From Acidovorax sp. DW039 (GTDB taxonomy: Bacteria; Pseudomonadota; Gammaproteobacteria; Burkholderiales; Burkholderiaceae_C), in the NCBI RefSeq assembly GCF_037101375.1, contig NZ_AP029019.1:4386001-4450000 (forward strand): a stretch of 64,000 nt of DNA, written 5' to 3'. The number at the start of each line of letters is the position of its first letter. The first letter of the stretch is position 1. Positions 27,130 through 35,432 of this stretch are shown piece by piece. The translations under genes and the position numbers were made by a program. Under the pieces are notes generated by a model. The model worked only from the letters and a program-made list of their open reading frames with translations. It ran no database searches and was not told the origin of the DNA.

Positions 27130-28179
27130 TCACGGCGCGGGTTGCAGACCGACCCAGACCCAGCGCGACGCCACGGAGCGCAGGCGCAACTGCGGGAAGT
27201 TCTGCTGCAGCAGGCGCAAGGCCTGCGCGGTGTCGTCCAAGGGCAAAACCGCCGAGACGCGAATGCCCGCCAGCGCGGCGCGGTCGAAATACAGGGGTCC
27301 GGCGTGGTGGGCAGCCAGCCGGTCCAGCACCTCTGGCAGCGGCCTGTCGTCCACCACCAGTTGGTGGCTTTGCCAACCCTGCTCCACGCTGGCTGCGTCC
27401 ACAGCCTCCACCGCACCCATGCCACGGGCATCCACATGCAAGCGCTGCCCGGCAGCCACCACCACGGGCTGGGCCGCATCAGCGCCTTGCACCGCCACGC
27501 GCGACTCCAGCATCTCCAGCGTCATGCCGCCGTCGCCATACGTGACCGCGAAGCGCGTGCCCAGGGCGCGAATGCGGCCCAGCGGCGTTTGCACGTAGAA
27601 GGGGCGCGTGGCGTCCTTGGCCACCTCGACCAGCAGGCTGCCGCGCAGCAGTTCGACCACGCGCTCGCGCTCGTCCGCGCGCCACTGGATGGCCGTGACA
27701 CCGCTGAGGGTGACCTGCGAGCCATCGCTCAGCGTTTGCCGCTGCCATTGCCCGCTGCTGCTGCGCACATCCGCCCACAGGTGCGCAGGCGGGTGCTGGT
27801 GCAAGGCAAGCCATGTTGGCAGGGCCAGCAGCGCGGCCAGCACCAGCGCCCCTGCAGCGCGGCCCACGGCCCAGCGCTGGCGCGTGCGGCGCACGCCCTG
27901 CTGCGCGGCATCCAGTGCGGCGCGGGCTGCACGGGCATCGCCAGCGCCTGCGCCCACCTGCTTGACCCGGCCAATGAAGGACTCCAGGCGCTCTGCGGCC
28001 TCGGCATGCCGGGGGCTTTGCGCACGCCACGCTGCAAAGCCCTGCTGTGCGGCGGCGCGCTCTGCGGGGTCGTCGCTATCCAGCTGCACCATCCAGACAG
28101 CCGCCTCTTCGGCCAGATCTGCGGGGGGTGATGCATCCCACGGGCGCATGGGCGTAGATGTACGCGTAGGCACAGGCAT
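27130..28179 (-). CDS. FecR-family anti-sigma/sigma regulator
   Basis: 349 residues, starting at the ATG that overlaps the sigma-factor stop (TGATG). The cytoplasmic N-terminus (about 20-75) is the sigma-binding part, with EEAAVWMVQLDSDDPAERAA and the Trp typical of FecR. A membrane helix sits at about 107-123 (AAGALVLAALLALPTWLAL). The periplasmic FecR domain has SDGSQVTLSG, ERVVELLRGSLLVEV and PFYVQTPLGRIRALGTRFAV. The C-terminal STN-like piece ends in LRSVASRWVWVGL. It relays the state of the receptor to the sigma factor. Confidence 0.93.
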   Translation of the reverse strand: MPVPTRTSTPMRPWDASPPADLAEEAAVWMVQLDSDDPAERAAAQQGFAAWRAQSPRHAEAAERLESFIGRVKQVGAGAGDARAARAALDAAQQGVRRTRQRWAVGRAAGALVLAALLALPTWLALHQHPPAHLWADVRSSSGQWQRQTLSDGSQVTLSGVTAIQWRADERERVVELLRGSLLVEVAKDATRPFYVQTPLGRIRALGTRFAVTYGDGGMTLEMLESRVAVQGADAAQPVVVAAGQRLHVDARGMGAVEAVDAASVEQGWQSHQLVVDDRPLPEVLDRLAAHHAGPLYFDRAALAGIRVSAVLPLDDTAQALRLLQQNFPQLRLRSVASRWVWVGLQPAP

Positions 28180-28700
28180 CAACCCTGCACTGCGCGCTGG
28201 CAGTGGGCCAGTGCCTGGATCAGGTACTTCTGCACCATCTTGGTGGAAACGCCCAGAGCCTCAGCAGCCACGGCATGGGTGTGGCCTTCCAGATAGCACA
28301 GCAAAAAAGCCTGCCGCGCCTTGGGCGGCAGCCCATCCAGCGCCAGCTCGATCTGCAGCAGGGCCTCTATGGTTTGCGCCACTTCTTCGGCAGACGCCGC
28401 TGCCTCGCGGCAGGCGGCCGCCACGGCGGCCAGTTCAGCCAGGTAGGCCTGTTCGATGAGGCGGCGGCGGGCCTCGTCAATCAACAGCCGCTTGGCCGTG
28501 GTGACCAGGTAGGCACGCGGCTCACGCATGCCCAGCAGCGCATCGCGCGAACCCAGAATGCGCACAAAGGTGTCTTGCGCCACATCGGCCGCATGGTGGC
28601 CGCACCCCAGCCTGCGGCGCAGCCAGCCAAACAGCCATCCGTGATGTTCGCGATACAGCACCTGCAGTTGCTGCTGCAGAACTGCCCCGGCCAGCGCCAT
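28179..28700 (-). CDS. ECF sigma factor, FecI-like
   Basis: 173 residues. The ATG giving MALAGAVLQQQ is preceded by GGAGG; a TTG four codons earlier would overlap that ribosome site. Region 2 spans about 14-80 (LYREHHGWLFGWLRRRLG, DVAQDTFVRILG, REPRAYLVTTAKRLLIDEARR) and region 4 about 110-165 (LDGLPPKARQAFLLCYLEGHTHAVAAEALGVST core). These match iron-starvation sigma factors. It starts the three-gene operon with fecR and the receptor and lies behind a Fur-box-like sequence, so iron repression is likely. Confidence 0.93.
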   Translation of the reverse strand: MALAGAVLQQQLQVLYREHHGWLFGWLRRRLGCGHHAADVAQDTFVRILGSRDALLGMREPRAYLVTTAKRLLIDEARRRLIEQAYLAELAAVAAACREAAASAEEVAQTIEALLQIELALDGLPPKARQAFLLCYLEGHTHAVAAEALGVSTKMVQKYLIQALAHCQRAVQG

Positions 28701-28717
28701 GAGAACCTCCAAGCCCG

Positions 28718-28735
28718 GTGACAGATCACTGTCAC
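28718..28735. promoter_or_regulatory. Perfect 7-bp palindrome GTGACAG-ATCA-CTGTCAC in sigma-factor leader
   Basis: Lies between the Fur-like box and the sigma-factor start on the leader side. It could be an operator for a second regulator or a short hairpin in the mRNA leader close to the ribosome site. Seen directly; no regulator is assigned. Confidence 0.5.
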
Positions 28736-28736
28736 T

Positions 28737-28757
28737 TTTTGAGAATGGTTCTCATTT
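28737..28757. promoter_or_regulatory. Fur-box-like iron-response operator
   Basis: Contains GAGAATGGTTCTCATTT, with a perfect inner palindrome GAGAA-TGG-TTCTC and the AATG..TCATT spacing of the 19-bp Fur consensus. It sits 41-57 bases ahead of the sigma-factor start codon, where Fur with ferrous iron would block transcription of the sigma factor and fecR. Confidence 0.65.
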
Positions 28758-28814
28758 TATAGATTAATCACCTCAAGATGGATGCGCAGCCGAGCCTACG
28801 CCGGAAAATATTAC

Positions 28815-28884
28815 ACATCAAAAATGCCTCTAGCGCTTATCCAGAAAGCGTAAGCAGCTATTACTTCAATAGCAAACATCAAAC
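28815..28884 (-). repeat. Dispersed palindromic repeat, intergenic copy behind sterol-desaturase gene
   Basis: Read on the minus strand it contains TTTGCTATTGAAGTAATAGC, then TGCTTACGCTTTCTGGATAA, then GCGCTAGAGGCATTTTT. It starts about 90 bases after the stop of the minus-strand sterol-desaturase gene and is in that gene's sense. Arms plus T5 could serve as a weak intrinsic terminator. Confidence 0.8.
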
Positions 28885-28975
28885 CACAGGGCAGCTCTGG
28901 CGCTTCTGATACTTCCGGTGCAATCAGCCCACACGGGATCACTGACGGCTTTGGAGACGGAATGCCCACCGTGCG

Positions 28976-29708
28976 CTACGACTTGTGCACATCCCTGAAC
29001 AAGAGCATGTCGGCGATGCGCTGCGATTTGTCCCCCTCAAACCCCAGCGAGAGCGACCGCTCTGGCGGGTTGACCCAGGTGCCAAACAGGATGTCCCACA
29101 GGGGCAGGCCGTAGTTTTGCGCGTGGTGGTCCAGCGCGTGGTGCACGGTGTGCATTTCGGGGCGCTGAATGAAATAGCCCAGCCACCGGGGTGTGCGCAG
29201 GTCGCTGTGCAGGAACAGATCGAACGCGCCCGTCAACGCGATGGCAATGGCTGCGGCCACCGGCGAAGCGCCCAGAATGAGGTAGCTGGTAAAGCAACTG
29301 ATGAGCACCGCGGCCGCCGAATCCAAGGGGTGGGCATAAAAGGCCGTGAGGGCTTCCACCCGTTTGGCGCTGTGGTGCAGCTGATGGAAGATGCGCCACA
29401 GCACGTCAAACCTGTGCGTCGCCCGGTGCCACCAGTAGAAGATGAAGCTGGTCAGGAAAAAGCTGAGCCCCCCCCACCCAGTAAGGTGCCCACTGCGTGG
29501 CGGCGGGAAAGAGGGCGTTGCGCCGGATCACTGCGCCAAACACATAGCCCATGCCCAACGTCACCACCACGGTGGCTAAGCCGAGCGCGGTCGACAGAAT
29601 CAGCCAGCGGTGATCGCAGTCATTGCGCGACGCGGGCGCGATGACCTCGCGGCAAAAGATGCCCACAAACAGGAGCGCGATGACGGGGTAGGCGTAGAGC
29701 TCGGCCAT
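28976..29708 (-). pseudogene. Sterol desaturase/fatty acid hydroxylase family gene split by a frameshift in a poly-C tract
   Basis: Two adjacent frames make one protein of about 244 residues. The first covers residues from MAELYAYPVIALLFVG to YWVGG; the second resumes as LSFFLTSFIFYWWHRATHRF and runs to the stop at 28976. The break is at a run of eight C at 29468-29475; removing one base joins the frames perfectly. The di-iron histidine boxes of the integral-membrane hydroxylase family are all in the second part: HRATH, HQLHH and HTVHHALDHH, with four membrane spans overall. As written, translation ends early and only a 100-residue fragment without histidine boxes would be made. It may be a sequencing error, a true pseudogene or a phase-variable gene. 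Confidence 0.8.
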
Positions 29709-29942
29709 GAACGGGTCCGGGGTGAAGGGTTCACATCAACGCGAACGACGGGGCATTATCAGCGGGGCCGCAACGACGGGTTAGGGTGGATCGTGGCGGA
29801 TCGGCGCGCCGAGGAACGGCACGGGGGTCAGAGCAACGCTGCATCCAAAAACCAGGCGTGCACACAGCGCAGCCACCCCACCCGCACAAGGCGTTCCGTT
29901 TCTATTCTGTTTCTGGCGTGATTGAGAGCGTCCTGGGAGTGG

Positions 29943-31457
29943 TCATGGGCGGCAAGGTGCCCGCAAGCGCGCCGCTGCGGCTTCGTCGCCCAGGCGGTCG
30001 ATCAGCACGGCACTGGCTTCGCTCAGCCCCTGCACCTGCACCGTGCAGCCGTGGTGCAGCAGGCGCTCCACCACCTTGTCGAGCGCGGCCACGGCGGTGA
30101 TGTCCCAGAAGTGGGCGTGCGTCACGTCGATGATCACTGCGCGGCCTTCGGCACCCAGCACGTCAAACGCCTCAATGAACGCATCGGCCGAGGCAAAGAA
30201 CACCTGGCCGGACACATGCCAGGTGCGCTGGCCGGTTGGGGCATCGTCATGCACGCGCACGTCGAGCATGCGCGAGACTTTGAACGCAAAGAACACGCCG
30301 CTGAGCACCACGCCCACGGCCACCCCGGCAGCGAGGTTGTGCGTGGCAATGGTGACCACCACCGTCGCCAGCATCACTGCACTGGACAGGCGCGGATGGC
30401 GCACCAGCGCGCCGAGCGATTTCCAGTCGAACGTCTCGGCCGACACCATGACCATGATGGCTACGAGCGCAATCACCGGAACCTGCGACACCCAAGGCTT
30501 GAGCGCCACCATGAGGATGAGCAGAAACACCCCGGCAAACAGCGTGGACAGGCGACCGCGCCCGCCGTACTTCACGTTGCCTACGGCCTGGCCGATCATG
30601 CCGCAGCCCGCAATGCCGCCAAACAGGCTGGCTGCGATGTTGGCAAACCCCAGGCCCGCGCATTCGCGGTTCTTGTCGCTAGGGGTGTCGGTCAGTTCAT
30701 CGACCACAGCGGCGGTGAGCACCGATTCGAGCAGGCCCACCATGGCAATCGCCAGCGCGGGCAGCAGGATGATGCGCAGCGTGTCCAGCGACACGGGCAC
30801 CTGCGGCAGCGCGAACATGGGCAGCGCATCGGGCAGTTGGCCAAGGTCGCCCACGGTGGGCAGCTTGAGCCCCAGCGCGGACGCAAGCGCCGTGAGCACC
30901 ACCACGCAGATCAGTGGTGACGGAATCACGGACAGTGCAGGCCACGCCAGCCGCTGGGCCAGCCAGGGCAAGCCATAGATGAGCGCCAGCCCCAACCCCA
31001 GCGCGCCCCAGGTGGCCGTGCTGGCACCCTGCAGATGCGGCAGCTGCGCGGCAAAGATCAGGATGGCCAGCGCGTTCACAAACCCGGTGCGTACCGAGCT
31101 GGACACGAAGCGCATCAGCACGCCCAGCTTCATCAGCCCAAACGCCACCTGCACGGCCCCGGCCAGCAGCCCTGCCGCCAACAGGTAGCCCAGCCCGTGC
31201 GACTGCACCAGCGGCGCGGCCACCAGCGCCACCGAACCCGCAGCGGCAGACACCATGGCGGGCCTCCCGCCGGTGAAGGCGATGACCACGCTGATGACAA
31301 ACGAGGCAAAGAGCCCCACCGAAGGGTCCACACCCGCTACGAAGGAGAAGGCAATGACCTCGGGGATGAGCGCAAACGTGGCTACGGCCCCGGCCAGCAG
31401 CTCACGCGGAATGCTCGGTGCCCATTCGGCGCGCAGGCGGGTCAGAAAGGAAGACAT
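29943..31457 (-). CDS. SulP-family anion transporter with STAS domain
   Basis: 504 residues. I start at MSSFLTRLRAEW; a TTG three codons earlier is also possible and neither has a good ribosome site. The transport domain spans about 10-390, with PRELLAGAVATFALIPEVIAFS core, a FTGGRPAMVSAAAGSVALV helix 3 and LLESVLTAAVVDE. A STAS domain follows (about 415-500, TWHVSGQVFFASADAFIEAF and VIIDVTHAHFWD). SulP proteins carry sulfate, bicarbonate or other anions; the substrate cannot be told. The short N-terminus and Pro-Glu-Val in helix 1 are like bicarbonate-type SulP, but this is inference. Confidence 0.9.
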   Translation of the reverse strand: MSSFLTRLRAEWAPSIPRELLAGAVATFALIPEVIAFSFVAGVDPSVGLFASFVISVVIAFTGGRPAMVSAAAGSVALVAAPLVQSHGLGYLLAAGLLAGAVQVAFGLMKLGVLMRFVSSSVRTGFVNALAILIFAAQLPHLQGASTATWGALGLGLALIYGLPWLAQRLAWPALSVIPSPLICVVVLTALASALGLKLPTVGDLGQLPDALPMFALPQVPVSLDTLRIILLPALAIAMVGLLESVLTAAVVDELTDTPSDKNRECAGLGFANIAASLFGGIAGCGMIGQAVGNVKYGGRGRLSTLFAGVFLLILMVALKPWVSQVPVIALVAIMVMVSAETFDWKSLGALVRHPRLSSAVMLATVVVTIATHNLAAGVAVGVVLSGVFFAFKVSRMLDVRVHDDAPTGQRTWHVSGQVFFASADAFIEAFDVLGAEGRAVIIDVTHAHFWDITAVAALDKVVERLLHHGCTVQVQGLSEASAVLIDRLGDEAAAARLRAPCRP

Positions 31458-31512
31458 CAAAAACAAGTCGTTGGGGTGTCAAACAACAACGCGCCCGAAG
31501 GCGCGTGAAGAT

Positions 31513-31580
31513 CCAAACAAAAACAGCCTCTAGCGCTTGATGAATAAGCGCAGGCAGCTATCCATTCAATAGCAAACAGA
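31513..31580 (-). repeat. Dispersed palindromic repeat, intergenic copy behind UPF0149 gene
   Basis: On the minus strand: TTTGCTATTGAATGGATAGC, then TGCCTGCGCTTATTCATCAA, then GCGCTAGAGGCTGTTTTTG. It begins less than ten bases after the stop of the UPF0149 gene (31583) and is in its sense. GCCTGCGCTT pairs with AAGCGC and AGGC across a three-base bulge and ends in T5, so it probably terminates that transcript. It is the best copy for defining the consensus. Confidence 0.85.
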
Positions 31581-31582
31581 CA

Positions 31583-32428
<846 letters not shown>

Positions 32429-32639
32429 GGAGGGGCTCCGGTAGAGGGCGCGGGCGGGCGGTAATGCTCTTATGATGCCTGGGGCCGGTCTGCAGTCCAA
32501 GGCCTGCAACGCCTGAAGGCAAGAGCCTGGCGGGGCTGCAACCCGGCAGGCATGCGCCGCGCCAAGGCGGCGAGTGTAGCCGCCGCCAGCCAACCCCTTT
32601 CAGTCCACCCCTGTGGGCCTTGTGAGCAGAGCCAACGCC

Positions 32640-34301
32640 ATGATCCATCAACTCAATCAACTGTACCCGGTTCGCTACACCGCATTGGGGCTGTGTGCCC
32701 TGGCCCTGGTGGCGCAGGCCGCAGCGCTGCTCTGGTGGGACAGCAACCCCTGGGGGCTGGCACTGCTGCTGGTACTGGCGGCGCTGGTGGTGCTGGGCAT
32801 TTACGACATGCGGCAGACGCGCCACGCCATCTTGCGCAACTACCCGGTGATCGGGCACCTGCGCTTCATGCTCGAATACATCCGGCCCGAGGTGCGGCAG
32901 TACTTCATTGAAAGCGACAGCGAGGCGGCTCCTTTCTCGCGTGCACAGCGCTCGCTGGTGTACCAGCGCGCCAAGGGCGACCCGGACAACCGGCCTTTTG
33001 GCACACACCTGGATGTGGGGGCGCAGGGCTACGAATGGGTGAACCACTCCATGGCCCCCACGCAGCTGGCGTCGCACGACTTTCGGGTGTGGATTGGCGG
33101 CAGCCCGGATGCACCCTCGCCCTCCGCCGCACCATGCACGCAGCCATATCAGGCCAGCGTGTTCAACATCTCGGCCATGAGCTTTGGTGCGCTGTCGGCC
33201 AATGCCATCAAGGCGCTGAACCTGGGCGCGAAGAACGGCGGCTTTGCGCACGACACGGGCGAAGGCTCCATATCTGCCCACCACCGCGTGCACGGGGGCG
33301 ATCTGATCTGGGAAATTGGCTCGGGCTACTTTGGCTGCCGCAATGATGACAGCACGTTCAACGCCGAACGCTTCACCGCCAACGCCACCGACCCGCAGGT
33401 CAAGATGATCGAGCTGAAGCTGAGCCAGGGCGCCAAGCCGGGCCACGGCGGCGTGCTGCCCGGCCCCAAGGTCACCGCCGAGATTGCCGCAGCGCGGGGC
33501 GTTCCCGAGGGCTATGCCTGCATCTCGCCCGCACGGCACAGCGCGTTCAACACGCCGGTGGAGATGATGCATTTCATCGCACGGCTACGGCAGCTTTCGG
33601 GCGGCAAGCCCACCGGCTTCAAGTTCTGCCTGGGCCACCCGTGGGAATGGTTTGCCATCGTGAAGGCGATGCTAGAGACTGGCATCACGCCCGACTTCAT
33701 TGTGGTGGACGGCGCAGAAGGTGGCACAGGCGCAGCCCCGGTGGAATTCACCGACCACGTGGGCGCGCCGCTGCAGGAAGGCCTGCTGCTGGTGCACAAC
33801 ACGCTGGTGGGCGTGAACCTGCGCGACCGCGTGCGCATTGGCTGCGCAGGCAAGGTGATCAGCGCTTTTGACATTGCCCGCATGATGGCCCTGGGGGCCG
33901 ACTGGTGCAACGCGGGGCGCGGCTTCATGATGGCGCTGGGCTGCATCCAGGCACAAAACTGCCACACCGGCCATTGCCCCACCGGCGTGGCCACACAAGA
34001 CAAGCAGCGCCAGCAGGCCCTGGTGGTGCCCGACAAGGCCACGCGCGTGGCGCAGTTTCACCGCAGCACGCTGCATGCGCTGCAGGAACTGGTGCAGGCC
34101 GCCGGGCTCACCCACCCCAGCGACATCACCGCCCACCACATCGTGCGCCGCATCAGCGACACCGAGGTGCGCCTGCTCTCCAACCTGATTGCACGCGTGG
34201 AACCCGGCGCGCTGCTGGGGCCTCTGGAAGGGCAGCACAATGTCTTTCGCCAATACTGGCCGCTGGCCAATCCTCACAGTTTTCAGGCGCACACGGTGTA
34301 G
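32640..34301 (+). CDS. Membrane-anchored FMN-binding glutamate-synthase-family protein
   Basis: 553 residues from ATG 32640 (MIHQLNQLYP); a GTG 27 bases earlier is in frame. Residues about 12-58 hold two membrane helices. The rest is the FMN TIM-barrel of the glutamate synthase large subunit: FNISAMSFGALSANAIKAL core, GEGSISAHH, WEIGSGYFGC, ELKLSQGAKPGHGG, ITPDFIVVDGAEGGTGAAP, and the cysteine cluster NCHTGHCPTG that binds an iron-sulfur cluster. It lacks the amidotransferase domain and GltD is not adjacent, so it is not ordinary GltB. Membrane-bound relatives such as YerD have no agreed substrate. A kinase-like gene follows 18 bases on. Confidence 0.85.
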   Translation: MIHQLNQLYPVRYTALGLCALALVAQAAALLWWDSNPWGLALLLVLAALVVLGIYDMRQTRHAILRNYPVIGHLRFMLEYIRPEVRQYFIESDSEAAPFSRAQRSLVYQRAKGDPDNRPFGTHLDVGAQGYEWVNHSMAPTQLASHDFRVWIGGSPDAPSPSAAPCTQPYQASVFNISAMSFGALSANAIKALNLGAKNGGFAHDTGEGSISAHHRVHGGDLIWEIGSGYFGCRNDDSTFNAERFTANATDPQVKMIELKLSQGAKPGHGGVLPGPKVTAEIAAARGVPEGYACISPARHSAFNTPVEMMHFIARLRQLSGGKPTGFKFCLGHPWEWFAIVKAMLETGITPDFIVVDGAEGGTGAAPVEFTDHVGAPLQEGLLLVHNTLVGVNLRDRVRIGCAGKVISAFDIARMMALGADWCNAGRGFMMALGCIQAQNCHTGHCPTGVATQDKQRQQALVVPDKATRVAQFHRSTLHALQELVQAAGLTHPSDITAHHIVRRISDTEVRLLSNLIARVEPGALLGPLEGQHNVFRQYWPLANPHSFQAHTV

Positions 34302-34319
34302 CCTGCGTTTCGCGTTTTC

Positions 34320-35153
34320 ATGAACCTGCCCCCCATTACAGAGCACCCGGAGGTGCCGCCCGCCCCCGCCGTGGATTACGCCGGATTCCTGGCCCGCCAG
34401 CTGCAGACGCAGCAGTTCAACGCCGCGTGCTACCAGCTCGGAGACGAGCAGGTGTGGGTCAAGAAGGCCAACACGCCCCATGGCATGGCGCGCTACCGCG
34501 TGATGGGTGCCCTGGCCCTGCTGTTTGGCCTGCCTGTGCTGCAACCGGTGCCCAACGTGGGCGGCAACATCGCCATTGCCACCGAAGTGCAACGCCTTCG
34601 CGACCTGGCCGCGCGCGGCCTGCGGGTGCCCACGGTGCTGGCCGCGCAGGACAACGGCTTTCTGATGCGCCACCTGGGCCGCCCTGGCCAGAACACGCCC
34701 TCGCTGGGCAACGAGATCGAAGCGGCGGTGCCCGCGGGGCCCGAGGCCGTTCTGCGCCTGTGGGCGCAAGGCCTGCGGGCCATGGAGCTGGTGCACAACC
34801 AGGGCACCTGCCTGAGCCAGGCCTTTGCCCGCAACCTGGTGCGCTGCCCCGATGGGGTGGTGGGCTATGTGGACTTTGAAGACGACCCCACGGCCGTGCT
34901 GCCGCTGCCGCTGTGCCATGCGCGGGATGCGCTGTGCTATGCGCATTCCACCGCCATCTACCTGCGCCAAAGCGGAGCGCTGGAGGATGCGCGGGCGCTG
35001 TGGGCGCAGTGGATTCGCTCACGCGGCCCGGCGCTGCAGGGGGTGATGGCGCAGACCCTGCGCCGCCTGAGCCCCGCACGCCATCTGCCCCAGAGCCGCA
35101 AGCTGGGCCGCGATGTGCAGCGCGTGCGGGCGGCGTATGACTTGCTGGCCTGA
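34320..35153 (+). CDS. Kinase-fold (Bud32/LPS-kinase-like) protein
   Basis: 277 residues. It lies 18 bases behind the FMN protein, so they form an operon. The pattern follows protein-kinase-like folds: a nucleotide lysine in VWVKKANTPHG, a hinge NGFLMRHLG, a catalytic loop VHNQGTCLSQAFARN (H, then N ten residues on), and a metal-binding YVDFEDDP. It resembles small lipopolysaccharide or lipid-phosphate kinases more than Ser/Thr kinases. The product is sometimes called a protein phosphatase or kinase in databases; the substrate cannot be told. No signal peptide or membrane helix, so the protein is cytosolic. Confidence 0.65.
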   Translation: MNLPPITEHPEVPPAPAVDYAGFLARQLQTQQFNAACYQLGDEQVWVKKANTPHGMARYRVMGALALLFGLPVLQPVPNVGGNIAIATEVQRLRDLAARGLRVPTVLAAQDNGFLMRHLGRPGQNTPSLGNEIEAAVPAGPEAVLRLWAQGLRAMELVHNQGTCLSQAFARNLVRCPDGVVGYVDFEDDPTAVLPLPLCHARDALCYAHSTAIYLRQSGALEDARALWAQWIRSRGPALQGVMAQTLRRLSPARHLPQSRKLGRDVQRVRAAYDLLA

Positions 35154-35432
35154 CATTGATGTGACCGCCTGAAGATGGCGCTTAGAGCCAACTTCTGACC
35201 GCCGGGTTTGCCTCGGCCAGCCGCAGCCATCAAGCGGCTGGCCGCTGCGATGGTGCGCACCCGTGAAATGCGCAGCCATACCCAACCGGCGCTCGCTACT
35301 CGAACCAACTCCGTGTCTGGATTCTGGTCTCCCGGAACGCACAAGCAAAACGGCTGAGACGCGCAGTCAAATTGCAGGCCTGCTCTCACACTAGGATCAG
35401 TCCGTCAATCGGTCATTCATAACAGTCTCTCC
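35154..35432. other. Intergenic region with a 10-bp perfect hairpin at 35215-35243
   Basis: A 279-base gap ahead of the IPTL protein gene. A stem GGCCAGCCGC paired with GCGGCTGGCC lies in the middle. There is no T tract, so a terminator is unlikely. The promoter of the following gene must lie to its right. No gene seen. Confidence 0.5.

Noticed and set aside
35154..35432. Transposase remnant in the gap ahead of the IPTL gene
   Set aside because: A minus-strand frame with basic residues runs through it, but no transposase motif or terminal repeats could be found.
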